A stretch of 64,000 nt of DNA from Tolypeutes matacus. Its lineage: Eukaryota > Chordata > Mammalia > Cingulata > Chlamyphoridae. The DNA lies in assembly GCA_026826555.1 (NCBI GenBank), contig JAKSZT010038899.1, positions 820,791-884,790 of the forward strand, in the 5' to 3' direction. The stretch's first letter is position 1, and each line of letters begins with the position of its first letter. Of this stretch, positions 1-12,500 are shown one piece after another. The position numbers and the translations under genes are program-made. Under the pieces are notes generated by a model. That model was not told where the DNA came from. It worked only from the letters and a program-made list of their open reading frames with translations, and ran no database searches.

Positions 1-339
1 AACTGAGTGGGAGAGAGTGTGGTCTACAGTGTGAACTGTAGTCTATGGTTGGTGGCAAGGCTCCAGGATGTGTAAGTTCATTGAGGTTGGTGGGCCACAC
101 TGTGGGAGATGTTTGTGTGGGATGTGGTGGGAGGTGTGGGAGGTGGGCAACATGGGAATCCCAGTGGGTTCCGTGTAATATCTAAGCACCTCTTAAAATA
201 TATGTATATATATATATATATAAATAACATTTTTGTAAGGAAATACACATATATGCACATATATTTATATATCATTATGCAAATGTTTGTATGTATTGTG
301 AGAATTTTGATTTTTACCCATAATAAAAAAAAAAAAAAA
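1..339 (+). mobile_element. L1 3' end (distal 3' UTR module), cut by window edge
   Basis: The last ~325 bases of the long L1 3' UTR seen again at 16.4, 23.9, 33.9 and 62.2 kb. It has GTGGGAGAGAGTGTGGTC near its start, a TA-rich stretch around 200-285, then GATTTTTACCCATAATAAA running into a poly(A) tail at about 324-339. Orientation is plus because the A tail is at the right. The 5' end lies outside the window, so neither truncation nor target-site duplication can be judged. The reading frames here are not coding. Confidence 0.8.
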
Positions 340-640
340 GCAGGCAAAAAACCTTTCCCACTCTCTTTCTTGGCTTCTGCACCCTGCTCTTTCCATGTCC
401 CCCCCTGCATGGATCAACACGCAAGTAAAACCTGGGCATTTATAATCTATAACGGGAAATTATGGTTTATAAATCTACCCTCTTTATCACTCTTCAGCCC
501 CTTACTCTCAACTGGGGACTCATGATATGTTATTTTCTCCCTTTTCTCTTGTCTCCCTACCTTAATAAATTACTGGCTTAACTAACCTGATGTGCTCTTG
601 AATTCATTTCTGCAGCATAAGTCAAGAATATAGACAAAAT
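340..640 (+). mobile_element. LTR-like fragment (3' part)
   Basis: A pyrimidine-rich stretch after the L1 poly(A), followed by TTAATAAATTACTGGCTTAACT (a polyadenylation-signal-like AATAAA near 565) and GCTCTTGAATTCATTTCTGC. This arrangement, a signal then a short T-rich region, resembles the R-U5 end of a gammaretrovirus-like endogenous LTR. No coding sequence or second LTR is visible. The class is inferred from pattern only, and it could be another mid-age repeat. Confidence 0.35.
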
Positions 641-644
641 CCTG

Positions 645-2112
645 TAACACTGGCATAAAGATAGACACATAGACAAAAGGAACCAAATTGATGGTTCAAA
701 ACCAAACTATCACATCTATGTCAAGTGATTTTGACAAGGATGTCAAACCCATCCAGCTGGGGCAGAACAGTCTATTCAACAAATGGTGCTGGGAAACTGT
801 ATATACATAGCCAAAAAAGAAAGAAAGAGGATCACTATCTTACACTTTATAGAAAAATTAACGCAAAATGGATAAAAAACTTAAATATAAAAGCTAGAAC
901 CATAAAACTCCTAGAAGAAAATTTAGGGAAACATCTTCAAGACCTGGTGGTAGATGATAGATCCTTAAATTTTACACCAAAAGCAGGAGCAACCAAATAA
1001 AAAAATGGATAAAACAGACTTCCTCAAACTTAAAGTCTTTTGTGATTCAAATGACTTCATCAGAATTTGAAAAGGCAGCCCATTCAATGGGAGAAAATAT
1101 TTGGAAACCATATATCTAATAAGGGTTTGATTTTCTTTCTATATAAAAGATCAATCAACTCAACAATAAAAGAGTAAGCAATCTACCCAGATAGTGGGTC
1201 TCCTGAAGACTCCAGAGACATACAGACATTATAGTCAGGCCAGAAAACTCAGGAGTTTGGTGCCCTGAAAGTGGACACTACTTTAGAATATATGCTCCCC
1301 AGGTTGACAAAGGTAGACTCAGTTGTGGTTTCCCTACACATAGCTCTTCTGATCTTCTATTTGAACCTATAATTAGTTCTAGAATTGGTAGGTGTATGTC
1401 AAAGAGACTTAAATCTTTGAATTGTCTATGTGCCAGCTGGGCCCTGAATCTCAGCATAGCTGCAACACCTGCTCTCCAATTCACTGGTCTCACCCAGGAT
1501 AACTAACAAGGAGGTGATGATGGACACTACCATACCAAAAAATTGAGAAAGTCTACAACTGCAAGCAAGAGAATCCCATCCATCAGCACTAATGGATCAC
1601 AGCCTCCTCTCTATTAGAGTTGGAGTGGATATCATCATCCCAGAATCCTCAGGATTGGGGAAAAATATGGACTAGAATGGACTTACTGGTGTCCTAACTA
1701 TAGACTTATTGTGATTCTAGCGATGGAAGAAATTATATCACTGATGTGGAGGCAGTGATCACTGGCGTTTCTGAAGGCAGGGAGAAGGAAAAACACATGT
1801 ATTGTGGGAGCATTTTTGGGACTTGGGAATTGTCCTGAATGACATTGTAATGAAAGATACAAGCCATTATAAATCTTGCCATAACGTAAAGAATCGGGAG
1901 GGAGAGAGCATAAACTACAATGTAAACTTGAATCCATGCTTAGTCACAATGCTTCAAAATGTGTTCATCAATTGCAATGAATGTACCACACTTATGAGGG
2001 ATTTATTAATGTGGGAAAATGTGGGAAGTGTGGGGAGCAGGGCATATGGGAATCCCCTATATTTTTCATGTAACATTTATATAACTTAAGTAATCTTTAA
2101 AGAAATAGGAGT
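645..2112 (+). mobile_element. Internally deleted L1: ORF2 fragment joined to 3' UTR
   Basis: Bases 645-1180 encode a stretch of L1 ORF2 just downstream of the reverse transcriptase core; the open part at 725-1000 reads SNPSSWGRTVYSTNGAGKLY, matching the conserved region seen in the other L1s near 6.3 and 10.1 kb. At about 1185 the sequence jumps directly into the distal 3' UTR (GTGGGTCTCCTGAAGACTCC), missing roughly 0.7 kb of ORF2 end and the proximal 3' UTR. The 3' UTR then runs to an A-rich end at about 2105. Divergence from the copy at 13.1-14.0 kb is high, so it is an older relative. Confidence 0.75.
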
Positions 2113-2315
2113 CCCCTCACAGCCATAACCTTATTTGGACATGTTGGCCTTCTCCTCTAGCCTCCCCCCTCCCTCCCAAATCTTCCCCCCACGCCCAGCA
2201 ACAGCTTAGCCCTATCAGAAGACAACACGCTCACCCCCGCCCAACTCTGCCTATAAAACTGCGCAGCTCTCCCTGAATAAAGGTCTTACCTTCCAGCAAA
2301 AAAAAAAAAAAAAAA
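2113..2315 (+). mobile_element. Retrocopy of an ERV LTR transcript end (U3-R-polyA)
   Basis: A 185 bp CT-rich sequence with a TATA-like box at 2252-2258, AATAAA at 2276-2281, and a poly(A) run starting at 2298, 16-17 bases after the signal. It is flanked by a perfect 14 bp duplication AAAGAAATAGGAGT (2099-2112 and 2316-2329). TATA, then AATAAA, then cleavage within ~45 bases is the layout of LTRs with a very short R region, as in betaretroviruses. The poly(A) tail and long duplication indicate L1-mediated insertion of a 5'-truncated LTR-terminated RNA, not proviral integration. No viral coding sequence is present. Confidence 0.6.
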
Positions 2316-2329
2316 AAAGAAATAGGAGT

Positions 2330-2490
2330 AATATGTAAGCAATTTTGGGACATTGGTGATGAAAAATTTTGATAATGGGAGGTGGTGATACTAGCAAGAC
2401 ATTGTAAAAGCAATAAAAAACACTAAATTGTAAATTTATATTTAAAATGGCAAATTTTATGGTACATATATATTATCACAAGGAAAAAAA
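2330..2490 (+). mobile_element. Old L1 3' end
   Basis: Contains GTGATGAAAAATTTTGATAA, then ACACTAAATTGTAAATTTAT and AATGGCAAATTTTATGGTA. This is the diagnostic ending of ancient mammalian L1 (L1M) 3' UTRs, where a phrase about no-longer-coding 'ctgaattgtacactttaaa' precedes 'tttatggtatgtgaattat'. Short and diverged; assignment rests on that motif order. Confidence 0.5.
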
Positions 2491-2689
2491 GGAAGAGGCT
2501 AACATGATTAAATACAAAATAAGTAACCTGGATTATAAATAGTGTATAAATTAGAGGAGGTGAATGGTGGGCCTCATTAAGTGACTTAATTTATGTAACA
2601 AGTGAAAAGTATAAGCACCTTTACATATAATACTATTACAATTCATTATGGAGTTGGGATTTAAGCTGGCTCATGAAGCAATAGAGGCT

Positions 2690-2920
2690 CTGTTCATTCA
2701 TTCATTCGTTAATTCATTCATTATTCCAAAAGAATTTGGAGTATATTTGCAAAGTACATTTCAAGCACTGTATTAAACTTTGGAGGTGAAATGGAGTAAA
2801 GACAGATAAGGTACCAGCCCTCAGGAAACTTGGGGTAAAAGGATAACAATAAACAAATAACTGGATAAAATAAATACAGATTATTATCAATGCTGGGTAG
2901 GAATTACAAAGTTTTTTATA
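2690..2920 (+). repeat. L2-like fossil repeat
   Basis: Starts with a run of TTCATTCATTCATTCGTTAATTC, continues with a 'caagcactgt' phrase near 2764, 'ggtaccagccctcaggaaact' near 2811 and 'aacaataaacaaataa' near 2847. This order (ATTCA repeats, size-increase phrase, 'supply of ... cctc', 'aataaacaaata') is typical of the LINE-2 3' end. Heavily decayed. Confidence 0.5.
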
Positions 2921-3044
2921 GAGATTGGGAGGCAAGATGGTGTCAGTTTAGGAGGGCACTCACTAACTCATTCTCTGAGGATAGCTGATTGGGGACAGGA
3001 TCCTGCCTGAGGGGTCTGTGCTGGGAGCATATGGACACAGGTAT

Positions 3045-3560
3045 TTAACTGACAACACACAAAGCACAAACATATGCATTATAGGCATCCCAGAAGGAGA
3101 AGGGAAAGGGAACAGAAAGAGTGTTGAAGGAAATAATGGTTGAAAACTTCCCAACCCTATTGAAAGAGATGGGTGCACATGTCCAGGAAGCACAGTGATC
3201 CCCAAACAGTATAAATCCCAACAGGCCAACTCCAAGACATATACTTGTCAAAATGTCCAATCCTCAAGACAAAGAGAAAATACTTAAGGCAGCAAGAGAA
3301 AAGAGAACCATCACATACAAAGGAAGCACAATATGATTAAGTGCTGATTTCTCATCAGAAACCATGGAGCAAGAAGACAGTGGTATGACATAGACAAAGT
3401 GCTAAAAGAAAAAAAACGTACAGCCACTAATTCTCTATCCAGCAAAACTGGCATTCAAAATAGAGTTCAAAATATTCACAGATAAACAGAAATTAAGAGA
3501 TTATGCCAATAATGAAATCTGCACATCAAGAAATACTAAAGGAAGTTCTGCAAGTTGAAA
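3045..3560 (+). pseudogene. L1 ORF1 relic (C-terminal half)
   Basis: In broken frames it encodes HTNICIIGIPEGEG (3060s), the start of the RRM-like domain of L1 ORF1p, later KRKENHHIQRKHNMIK and a 'WYDIDKVLKEK' segment near 3385, which is the conserved ORF1p C-terminal domain. The ORF1 product is an RNA-binding trimeric chaperone in active elements. Here the coiled-coil half is missing and stops interrupt the rest. Confidence 0.7.
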
Positions 3561-3661
3561 GGAAAAAACAGGGGAGAGAGAATTGGAGGAGAGTGTAAGA
3601 ACAATTAAAGACAAAAAGAGAAATAAAAGCAACATTTGGCATACACTAACCCAAAGAAAAT

Positions 3662-6600
3662 ATGGCTGAAATAAGAAATTCGTTGTATGTAATAACACTG
3701 AATGTTAATGGATTAAACTCACCATTTAAGATACACAGATTGGCAGAATGGATAAGGAAATATGATCCATCTTTATGCTGTCTACAAGAAACCCACCTTC
3801 AACCCATGGACTCAAGGAAGCTGAAAGTGAATGGCTGGAAAGCAATTTTACAAGTGAAAAATAGCTAAAAAAGGGCAAGAGTAGCTATGCCAATATCAGA
3901 CAAAATAGACTTTAAATGCAACACTATTGTAAGAGACAAAGATGGACACTATATATTAGTAAAAGGGGTAATCTCTCAAGAAGAGAGAACAATCATAAAC
4001 ATTTATGCACCTAATTGGTGTACCTGAAAATACAATAGCAATCTCTGGAAAATCTAAGTGGAGAAATAAATTCTTCCTCAATTATATTGGGAAATTTTAA
4101 TACACCATTTTGCACCATTAGACAGAACATCTAGACAGAGAATCAATAAAGAAACAAAGACTCTGAATAATACATTAGAGGACCTGGACCAAACAGACAT
4201 ATACAGAACACTACAGCCAAATACAGCGGGACTTACATTTTTCTTGAGTGCACATGGATCATACTCCAAGATAGGCCACAGAGCAACTCTCAATGAATTC
4301 AGAGAGATTGAGATTATACAAAATAATTTCTCTGACCACAATGGAATGAAACTGGAAATCACTAAGTGCAAGAAAAACAGATTAGTGACAAAGATACGGA
4401 TATTAAACAACATACTCTTAGACAAACAGTGGGTCAAGGAGGAAATTTCAAAGAAATCAGTAACTACCTTTAAACTAATGAAAATGACAATACAACATAT
4501 CAAAACCTATGGGATGCAGCCAAAGCTGTCCTGAAAGGGAAGTTCAAAGCCATAAATACATATATTAAAAAAGAAGAAAGAGCTAAAATTGAAGACCTAA
4601 TTGCACACTTGGATGAATTGGAAAAACAACAAAAAATTAAACCTAAAGGGAGTAAAAAGAAGGAAATAACAAAGATTAGAGCAGAACTAAGTGAAATAGA
4701 GAATAAGAAAGCACTAGAAAAAAAACAAAACCAAAAGCTGGTTCTTCAAGAAGATCAGTAAAATTGACAAACGCTTAACCCGACTAACAGAAAAATATAG
4801 AACAGATGAAAATACACAAAATAAAGAATGAGCAAGGGGATATCACTACTGACCCCACAGAAATACAGAGAATCATAAGTGGATACATTGAAAAATTATA
4901 TGCCAACAAGAATGATAATTTAGAGGAAATGGACAAATTTCTAGAAACTCACAAACAGCCTACACTGATTAAAGAAGAAATTGATGAACTCAACAGTTCA
5001 ACTACAAGTAAAGAGATAGACTCATTCTTCAAAAGCCTTCCAACTAAGAAGAGCCCAGGACCATATAGCTTCACAGCTGAATTCTACCAAATATTCCAGT
5101 AAGAGCTAACACCAATCCTGCTTAAGCTCTTGCAAAAAATAGAAGTAGGAAGAATATTGCCTAACTCATTCTATGATGCCAACATTTCCTGAATACCAAA
5201 GCCACAAAACAAAAATACCACAAGAAAGGAAAATTACAGACCAATTTCTCTAATGAACCCAGGTGCTAAAATCCTCAACAAATACTTGTTAATTGCATTC
5301 ACCAATATATTAAAATAATTATACACCATGAGCAAGTGTGTTTCATTGCATGTATTCAAGGATGGTTCAATACAAGCAAATCAATCAATGTACTGCACCA
5401 CATAAACAGATTGAAAGAAAAAAAATCACATGATCATCTCTATAGATGCAGAAAAAATATTCAACAAAATACAGCACTCTTTCCTGATAAAAATACTGCA
5501 AAAGATAGAAATAGGAGGAAACTTTCTGAACACAATGAAAAACCCAAAGCAAACATCATCTTCAATGGTGAAATCCTAAAAGCCTTCCTTCTGAGATTGG
5601 GAACAAGATAAAGATTCCCACTATCACCACTTTTATTTAACATTGTCTTAGAAGTACTTACCCAAGCACTGAGGCAAGAAAAGGATATAAAAGGCATCCA
5701 GTTTGAAAAAGAAGAAGTAAAATTTCATTATTTGCAGACAACATGATCCTATACATAGAAAGCCTTGAGAAATCTACAACAAAGCTTCTAGAACTTATAA
5801 AGTAGTTCAGTAATGTCGCAGGTTATAAGATCAATGCTCAAAAATCAGTAGCATTTCTGAACACCAATAACGAGCAATCTGAGGTCAAAATCAAGAAAAA
5901 AAATACCATTTACAATAGTAACTAAAAGAATCAAATACCTAGGAATAAATATTACCTAAGTTGCAAAGACTTATATACAGAAAACTACACAACACTGTTA
6001 AAGGAAATCAAAGAAGACATAAACAAATGGAAGAATATTGCCTGTTCAAGTATAGAAAGAATAAAAATCTTCAAAATGTCTAGCCTACCCAAACTAATCA
6101 ACAGATTTAATGCAATTCCAATAAAAACCAACACTGTATTTTTTAAGGACCTGGAAAAAGTAACTACAAAATATATTTGGAAAGGTAAGAGGCCAGAAAT
6201 TGCCAAATACATATTGAAAAAGAAAAATGAAGTTGGAGGTATCACACTACCTGACTTTAAAATATAATACAAACTACAGTGCTCAAAACTGCATGGCATT
6301 GGCACAAGAAGAGAATGATTTTTATTTTAAAAAGTGGTGCTTAGAGAACTGGATATTCTTATCCAAAAGAATGAGAGAGGAACACCATCTCATACCCTAT
6401 ACAAAAATCAACTCAAGATGGATCAAAGATATAAATATAAGACCCAAAACCATAAAGACCTTGGAAGATAATGTAAGAAAGCATCTACAGGACCTAGAAA
6501 TAGGAAATGGTTTCATGAACTTCACACCCAAAGCATGAGCAACAAAAGAAAAAAATAGATAAATGGGATCTCATCAAAATTTAAAATTTCTGCAGCTCAA

Positions 6601-7880
6601 AGAACATTATTAAGACAATAAAAAGGCAGCCTACCCAATGGGAGAAAATATTTGGCAACCATATATCTGATAGAAGCCTAATATCCTGCACATACAAAGA
6701 AATCTTACACATCAAAAATAAAAAGACAAACAACCATTTAAAAAATGGGCAAGTTAGCTTCTCCCAGAGCCGCTGCGCTGGAGGGAGGCCGTGATGGCAG
6801 ATGAGATCGCCAAGGCTCAGGCCGCTCGGCCTGGTGGTGACACGATCTTCGGGAAGATAATCCGCAAGGAAATCCCCGCCAAAATCATTTTTGAAGATGA
6901 CCAGTGTCTTGCTTTCCATGACATTTCCCCTCAAGCACCAACACATTTTCTGGTGATTCCTAAGAAACATATTTCTCAGATTTCTCTAGCAGAAGATGAT
7001 GATGAAAGGCTGCTTGGACATTTAATAATTGTTGGCAAGAAATGTGCTGCTGATCTGGGCCTAAAGAAGGGTTATCGAATGGTGGTAAATGAAGGTTCAG
7101 ATGGAGGGCAGTCTGTCTGTTCTTGGAGGTCGGCAGATGAGTTGGCCTCCTGGCTAAGCATGCTTTAGATAGTTTTCCCTTCTCTAGGCAGTGATTGGGT
7201 TTGCAAGTTCCAATATGTTAAACTTGGCATACTTCATTTTGCCTGTGTATGGAGAGATTGAAATAATTTAAAAAAAACTCATAATAAAAGACATTGTTGC
7301 ATGCAAAAAAAAAAAAAAAAAAATGGGCAAATGACCTGAAAAGAAACTTCCCCAAGGAGGAAATACAAATTGCTAAAAATCACATGAAAAAATACTCGAC
7401 ATTGCTAGCAATTAGGAAAATGCTAATCAAAACTACAATGAGATATCATCTTACACCCATTAGAATAGCGGCTATTAAAAAACAGCTGATTATAGTGTTG
7501 GAGAGGATGTGGAGGTATAGGAATCCTCATTCTCTGCTGGTGGGGTTGTGGAATGGTCCATCCTCAGAAAACTAACAACAGATCTTCTGTATGATCCAGC
7601 AATTCCACTTCTGAATATATACCCAGAAGAATTGAAAGCAAAGACACGAACAGATATACACACACCAATGTTCATAGAGGCATTGTTCGCAATTGCCAAA
7701 AGTTGGAATCAGCCCCAGTGCCCATCAACAGATGAATGGATAAACAAAATGTGGTAAGACATACAATGGAATATGACTCAGCTGTAAGAATTAATTAATT
7801 ACTAACACCTGGAATAACATGGATGAATCTTGAAGACCTTATGCTGAGTGAAGCAAGCCAGGCATTGAAGGACTAACCGT
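3662..7880 (+). pseudogene. L1 ORF2 relic (endonuclease-reverse transcriptase)
   Basis: Begins MAEIRNSLYVITLNVNGLNS at 3662, the apurinic-type endonuclease start, followed by CCLQETHL (catalytic Glu region). Reverse transcriptase pieces follow: TAEFYQIF near 5080, and the YADD-equivalent box near 5735 reads FADN instead of FADD, so a metal-binding Asp codon is mutated. Later pieces include [18 protein letters not shown] (6079) and the C-terminal region after the HINT1 insert ([20 protein letters not shown], 7575). Frameshifts and stops throughout make it dead. Confidence 0.85.
6753..7323 (+). pseudogene. HINT1: HINT1 processed pseudogene
   Basis: Intronless copy of HINT1 (histidine triad nucleotide-binding protein 1, a purine phosphoramidase). 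The ATG is at 6794 and the frame reads [20 protein letters not shown] onward, matching HINT1 closely for ~108 residues ([36 protein letters not shown]). Just after QSV (about 7119) roughly 17 bases are missing compared with the expected gene, which removes the HVHLHV histidine triad and shifts the frame; the original stop position would be 7155-7157. It has 5' UTR, 3' UTR with AATAAA at about 7281, and a poly(A) tail at 7305-7323. A 13 bp duplication AAAAAATGGGCAA flanks it (6740-6752 and 7318-7330), inside L1 ORF2. Catalytic function is lost. Confidence 0.95.
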
Positions 7881-9558
7881 ACATGACCTCACTGATTTGA
7901 ATTGAGGAAAGTGAGCAGTCTTTGAGAACCATTGTCTGAAAGGCAGGTTAACGAGAGAGAAAGAGAAGACAAGGTTGTGAGCTATCACCCATACGGACTT
8001 AATCTACGGTAAAGTGATACATTACAGTTGCATATTGAATGATAGGACAGGTGGGTAGTGATATTACTGGGTTTAGTGGTGCAGGGTTGACCAGGTGAGT
8101 AGATTAGAAAGGGTGGGTTAGAATACCCAGGATACTGGGGGAAAAGATGGGAGAGGAGCCAGATGAACACGGGATTTGTGGGTATGAGTTTGAAAGTGCA
8201 GGGGTGGGAATGCTTTTATGAAAATATGACAAAGTAGTATCACTGGTTTAAGGTGTAGGTTGGGGGGCATTCAGGATGGGGTGCATCTGCAGTAGGCTTC
8301 TGGGGGGGGTGTGGGTGTTCATCCTGTCATAATGTGTTGTGTCTGAGAGTGGAGACCCACACAGTGAGTGGGAAGGAGATGGACCCTCATCTTTGGGAGG
8401 ACTGCTTCACCCAGAATCAGACAGGTGGGTGTCTCTTATGATCAAGGGTGGATCCTAATAAGAGAGGACAATCAGCGTGTCAAGACCTCTTGTTGCATGT
8501 AACTATGAATCTTGTCATCCAATGAGTCAAGACAAGGGGTGTCATCCCCAGGGGGATGGGGAGGAAGGAACAGAATAGATAAAACAGGGGGAATTTAGTG
8601 GTCAGGGGAAATGTTTTCATTACCTTACAGTGATGGACACAGAATATGGTAAATGTCATCAAATATTATTAAATTGTACCATCTAAATTGTAAACTACAC
8701 TGTAAACCATTGACAATGTTTAGTAGCTATGTTTCACTATCTGTATAACAGTTATAACAATGCTACCATACACAAGGAAAAGGTTTTAATATGGGGTGAG
8801 GAAAGGGGGAGGATGGTGGGTATATGAGAGTCTATAGTATTCTGTGTGTGACTTTGTTGTGACCTAACACTTCTTTGAAAATTAAATGATAATTTGGGAG
8901 ACACTGGTGAGTGAGAGGGGGAAGGTGCCACAGTACAAACTGGACACCTGCTAATGCAGTGATAAAAGGAAAAATGTTTAAATTTTTTTAAAATTTTTTT
9001 TGTTTTTTTTCCCATTTTTTGAATATCCCAATCCTTTAATTTTATTTTTAGTGTATTTTTAAAGTTTCCATGTATTTTATCTCTTATATTTATACTTATC
9101 ATTATTATTTCATTTTCCTATTAATTGTATTTGGCTATTATATGGGCTTTATCTTTAAGGAAGGTTTGGATCACAGAAGGGTTACAACAGGAATAGGAGT
9201 GGATCATTGGTGGGGTGTGTCTGGGATGGGGGTTTCATGGGAAGAAGTTCTCCTGAATATACATAAAATATATAAAATTGTTCAAATGATCAAGGGGTGG
9301 GGAATGGTCACAGTGTTGGAGAATCACTGAATAACTGAGAGAATACTGAATTCCCAGCCTGGAGAGCTCTGCCACATTCTCCAAGGGAGCATCAACAGTC
9401 GCCCATGTGCAGGGGCAGTGTCTGGCAAAGGAGGATGGTCCACTAATGGGTTCTTGTTATTGATGACTAACCTTATGAGTCTTTGCTCTTGTAATTATAT
9501 CTTAGCCTATTGTTATGGGGTGCCTAAGCTCCTAGATGTTATAAATGAGATCAGTAGG
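7880..9558 (+). mobile_element. L1 3' UTR: proximal module plus start of distal module
   Basis: The proximal module runs from the end of ORF2 through GTGTCTGAGAGTGGAGACCC (8340) to CAGTGATAAAAGG (8958). A T-rich linker (8975-9060) leads into the distal module, recognisable from GGATCACAGAAGGGTTACAA (9169) and GGAGAGCTCTGCCACATTCT (9361). The same proximal-linker-distal order is seen at 11.2-14.0 kb and, inverted, at 23.9-26.5 kb, so it is a property of this L1 family and not a chance join. Confidence 0.7.
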
Positions 9559-9559
9559 T

Positions 9560-12500
9560 CACAGATTATAAGATCAACGTGCAAAAATCAGTAGCATTTT
9601 TGTACACCAATAATGAGCAATCTGAGGTGGAAAACAAGAAAAAAATCCCATTTACAATAGCAACTAAAAGAATCAAATACCTAGGAATAAACTTAACTAA
9701 AGATGTAAATGACTTGCATGCAGAAAACTATAAAACACTAAAAGGAAATAAAAAAGACTTTAAAAAGTCGAAGAATATTCCCTGTTCATGGATAAGAAGA
9801 CTAATTATCATTAAGATATCTATCCTACCCAAACTGATTTACAGATCTAATGCAATCCCAATAAAAATCACTACATCATTTTTTTTAATTGGAAAAACTA
9901 TGAAATTTATCTGGAAGGGCAAGAGGCCCTAAATAGCCAAAGACATATTGAGAAAGAAAAATGAAATAGGAGGAATCACACTAGCTGACATTAAAACATA
10001 CTACATCTAAAATGGTCAAAATTGCATGGTACTGGAACAAGGATAGATATACAGACAAATGGAACTGAATTGAGAGTTCTGATATAGATCCTCACATATA
10101 CAGTCACCTGGTGTTTGATAAGGCCACCAAGGCCATTGAACTGGGAGAATGGTCTCTTCAACATATGGTCTTTGGTGACCTGGATATCCATATCCAAAAG
10201 AATGAGAAAGGAATACCATCTCACACATTATACAAAAATTAACACAAGATGGATCAAAGATCTAAATTTAAGAGACAAGACAATAAGAACCTTGGGAGAT
10301 GATGTAAGGTAGCATCTACAGGATCTAGTATTAGGAAATGGTTTTATGAACTTCACACCCAAAAGATGAGCAATGAAAGAAAATATAGTTATATGGGAGA
10401 TCCTTAAAATAAAAAACTTTTGCACCTTAAAGGAGTTTGTCAAGAAATTGAAAAGACAGCCTTCCCAATGGGAGAATATATTTAGTAACCACTTATCTAA
10501 TAGAAGCTTTTTATCCACCATATATAAAGAAATCCTACTCCTTGAAAAAAAAAGACAAACAACCCATTTTAAAATGGGGCAAGTGATTTGAATAGACACT
10601 TCTACAAAGAAGAAATACAAATGGCTAAACCACATGAGATGGCATGTGAAAATATGCTCAACATCACTAGCTATTAGGGAAATTCAAAACAAAACAACAA
10701 TGGGATATCATCTTTCCCCCATTAGACTGGCAGCTATTAAAAAAACAGAGGACTACAAGTTTTCAAGAGAAAGCAGAGGAACAGGAACTCTCATCCACTG
10801 TTGGTGGGAATGTAGAATGGTGCAACCATTGTGGAGAGGAGCTTGGTGTTTCCTCAAAAAACTAATTATAGATCTGCCATATGATTCAGCAATTCCACTG
10901 CTGTGTATGTACTCAGAAGAATTGAAAACAAGGACACAAACAGATATATGCACACCAATGTTCACAGCAGCATTATTCATTATTGCCAAAAGTTGGAATC
11001 AACCCAAATGCCCATCAATAGATGAATAAACAAAATGTGGCATATACATACAATGGAATATTACTCAGTTGAGAGAAGGAATGCAGTATTTACACATGGG
11101 TTAACATGGATGAATCTTGAGGACCTTATGTTGAGTGCAGCAAGCCAAGAATTGAAGAACAAATATAACATGACCTCACTGATACTAATTAAGCCAATTA
11201 AGCAGACGCAAAGAGCTCCTGTCTGGAAGAAAGGTTTATAGGAAATAGAAAGGGAAAAGAAAGTTGTGAGCCATGCCCATATGGGTGAAATCTATGAAAA
11301 ACTGTAAGTGTGTAGTTGTACGGTGCAGGGACATGATAGGGGTGTAAAAATACTATTGGGTTGGAAGGTGCAGGTTTCTCAGGGGGATATTGTGGGGAGG
11401 TTGATGGAAGTTGGGGGGAATGTTGGGGAAGGAGACAGGTGAACACTGGGGATTGGCAGATATGGGGTTGAAATTACAATATTGGTAATGCTCTTTTGAC
11501 AAAATGACAAAGAAGGGTTACTAGTTTAGGGTGTTGAAGGGGGGCATTCTGAACAGTGTGCATCTAGGGCAGGCTTCTATGGGCTGTGTGTGTGATCATT
11601 TTGTCATATGTGTTGTTTCAGTGGGTGGAGACTCACATAATAAGTGCAAGTTGTTGGATACCCATCCTGTGTATGCCTGTGATGTTCACCAACAGAGGGG
11701 CAGGAATCACTCAAGAACATTTGTAATGCCTAATAGGGTAAGACAGACCAGTATGTCAAACCTTCAGTGTTGTTGCAAGTAACTGAATCTTGTCCTTCAA
11801 GGAGTGAAGACTTGTGGTCACCATGTGCCCCAAGAAGAGGGGAAAGGAAGAATAGAACAGATGGAACAGGGGGCATTTGGGGGGCAACGGAAGTGCTCTA
11901 CATGATCTTGCAATGATAGATACAGATATAGATAGATACACTTATAAAAGTGTATGGTTCAAAATGTAAACCACAATGTAAGCTATTAGCTGTGGTTAGT
12001 AGTTATGTTTCAATATTTGTACAATACTTGAAACAAATATCATCCATATATAAAAATGGTATTAATACAAGATGGGGGAAAAGGGGGAGGATGTTGGGTA
12101 TATGGGAGTCCCCTGTATTCTGTACATGATTTACTGTAATCTAAAACTTCTTTGAAGACAAAATGAAATAAAGTAAGAAACTTGGAGAAGAAATGGAAGA
12201 AAATATAACTCTACATACAGATCTTACAGTGATGAAAGGCAAAATGTCAAAAAAAATTTAATAGTTTTTCATTATTTCTTAATATTCCAATTTTTAAATT
12301 TTATTTTAGTTTTAGTTATTTAAAAAAATTCTTTATTTTATTTCTTATGTTTAAAAACTATCATTATTATTTCATTTTCTTATTATTGTACTTGGCTATT
12401 TTATTGGCTTCACCTCTGAAGAAATTTTGGATCACAGAACTGTGATAACTGTCACAGGGGAAGATCATTAGTGTGGGGTGTTAGTGATGGGGGATAAATG

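Larger units (their letters stand above)
2925..9558 (+). mobile_element. L1 element, 5'-deleted, with broken ORF1 and ORF2
   Basis: Starts with GGCAAGATGGTG-like sequence resembling an L1 5' end, then jumps at about 3045 to the C-terminal part of ORF1. ORF2 follows from 3662 to about 7880, broken by many stops and shifts and split by the HINT1 retrocopy. The 3' UTR proximal module runs ~7880-8990, then a T-rich linker and the first ~500 bases of the distal module to ~9558, where the next L1 begins. The body is non-functional. Length without the HINT1 insert is about 6.1 kb. Confidence 0.8.

Noticed and set aside
6791..7168. HINT1 as a functional retrogene
   Set aside because: The catalytic histidine triad is deleted and the frame is shifted; poly(A) tail and target duplication show a processed pseudogene.
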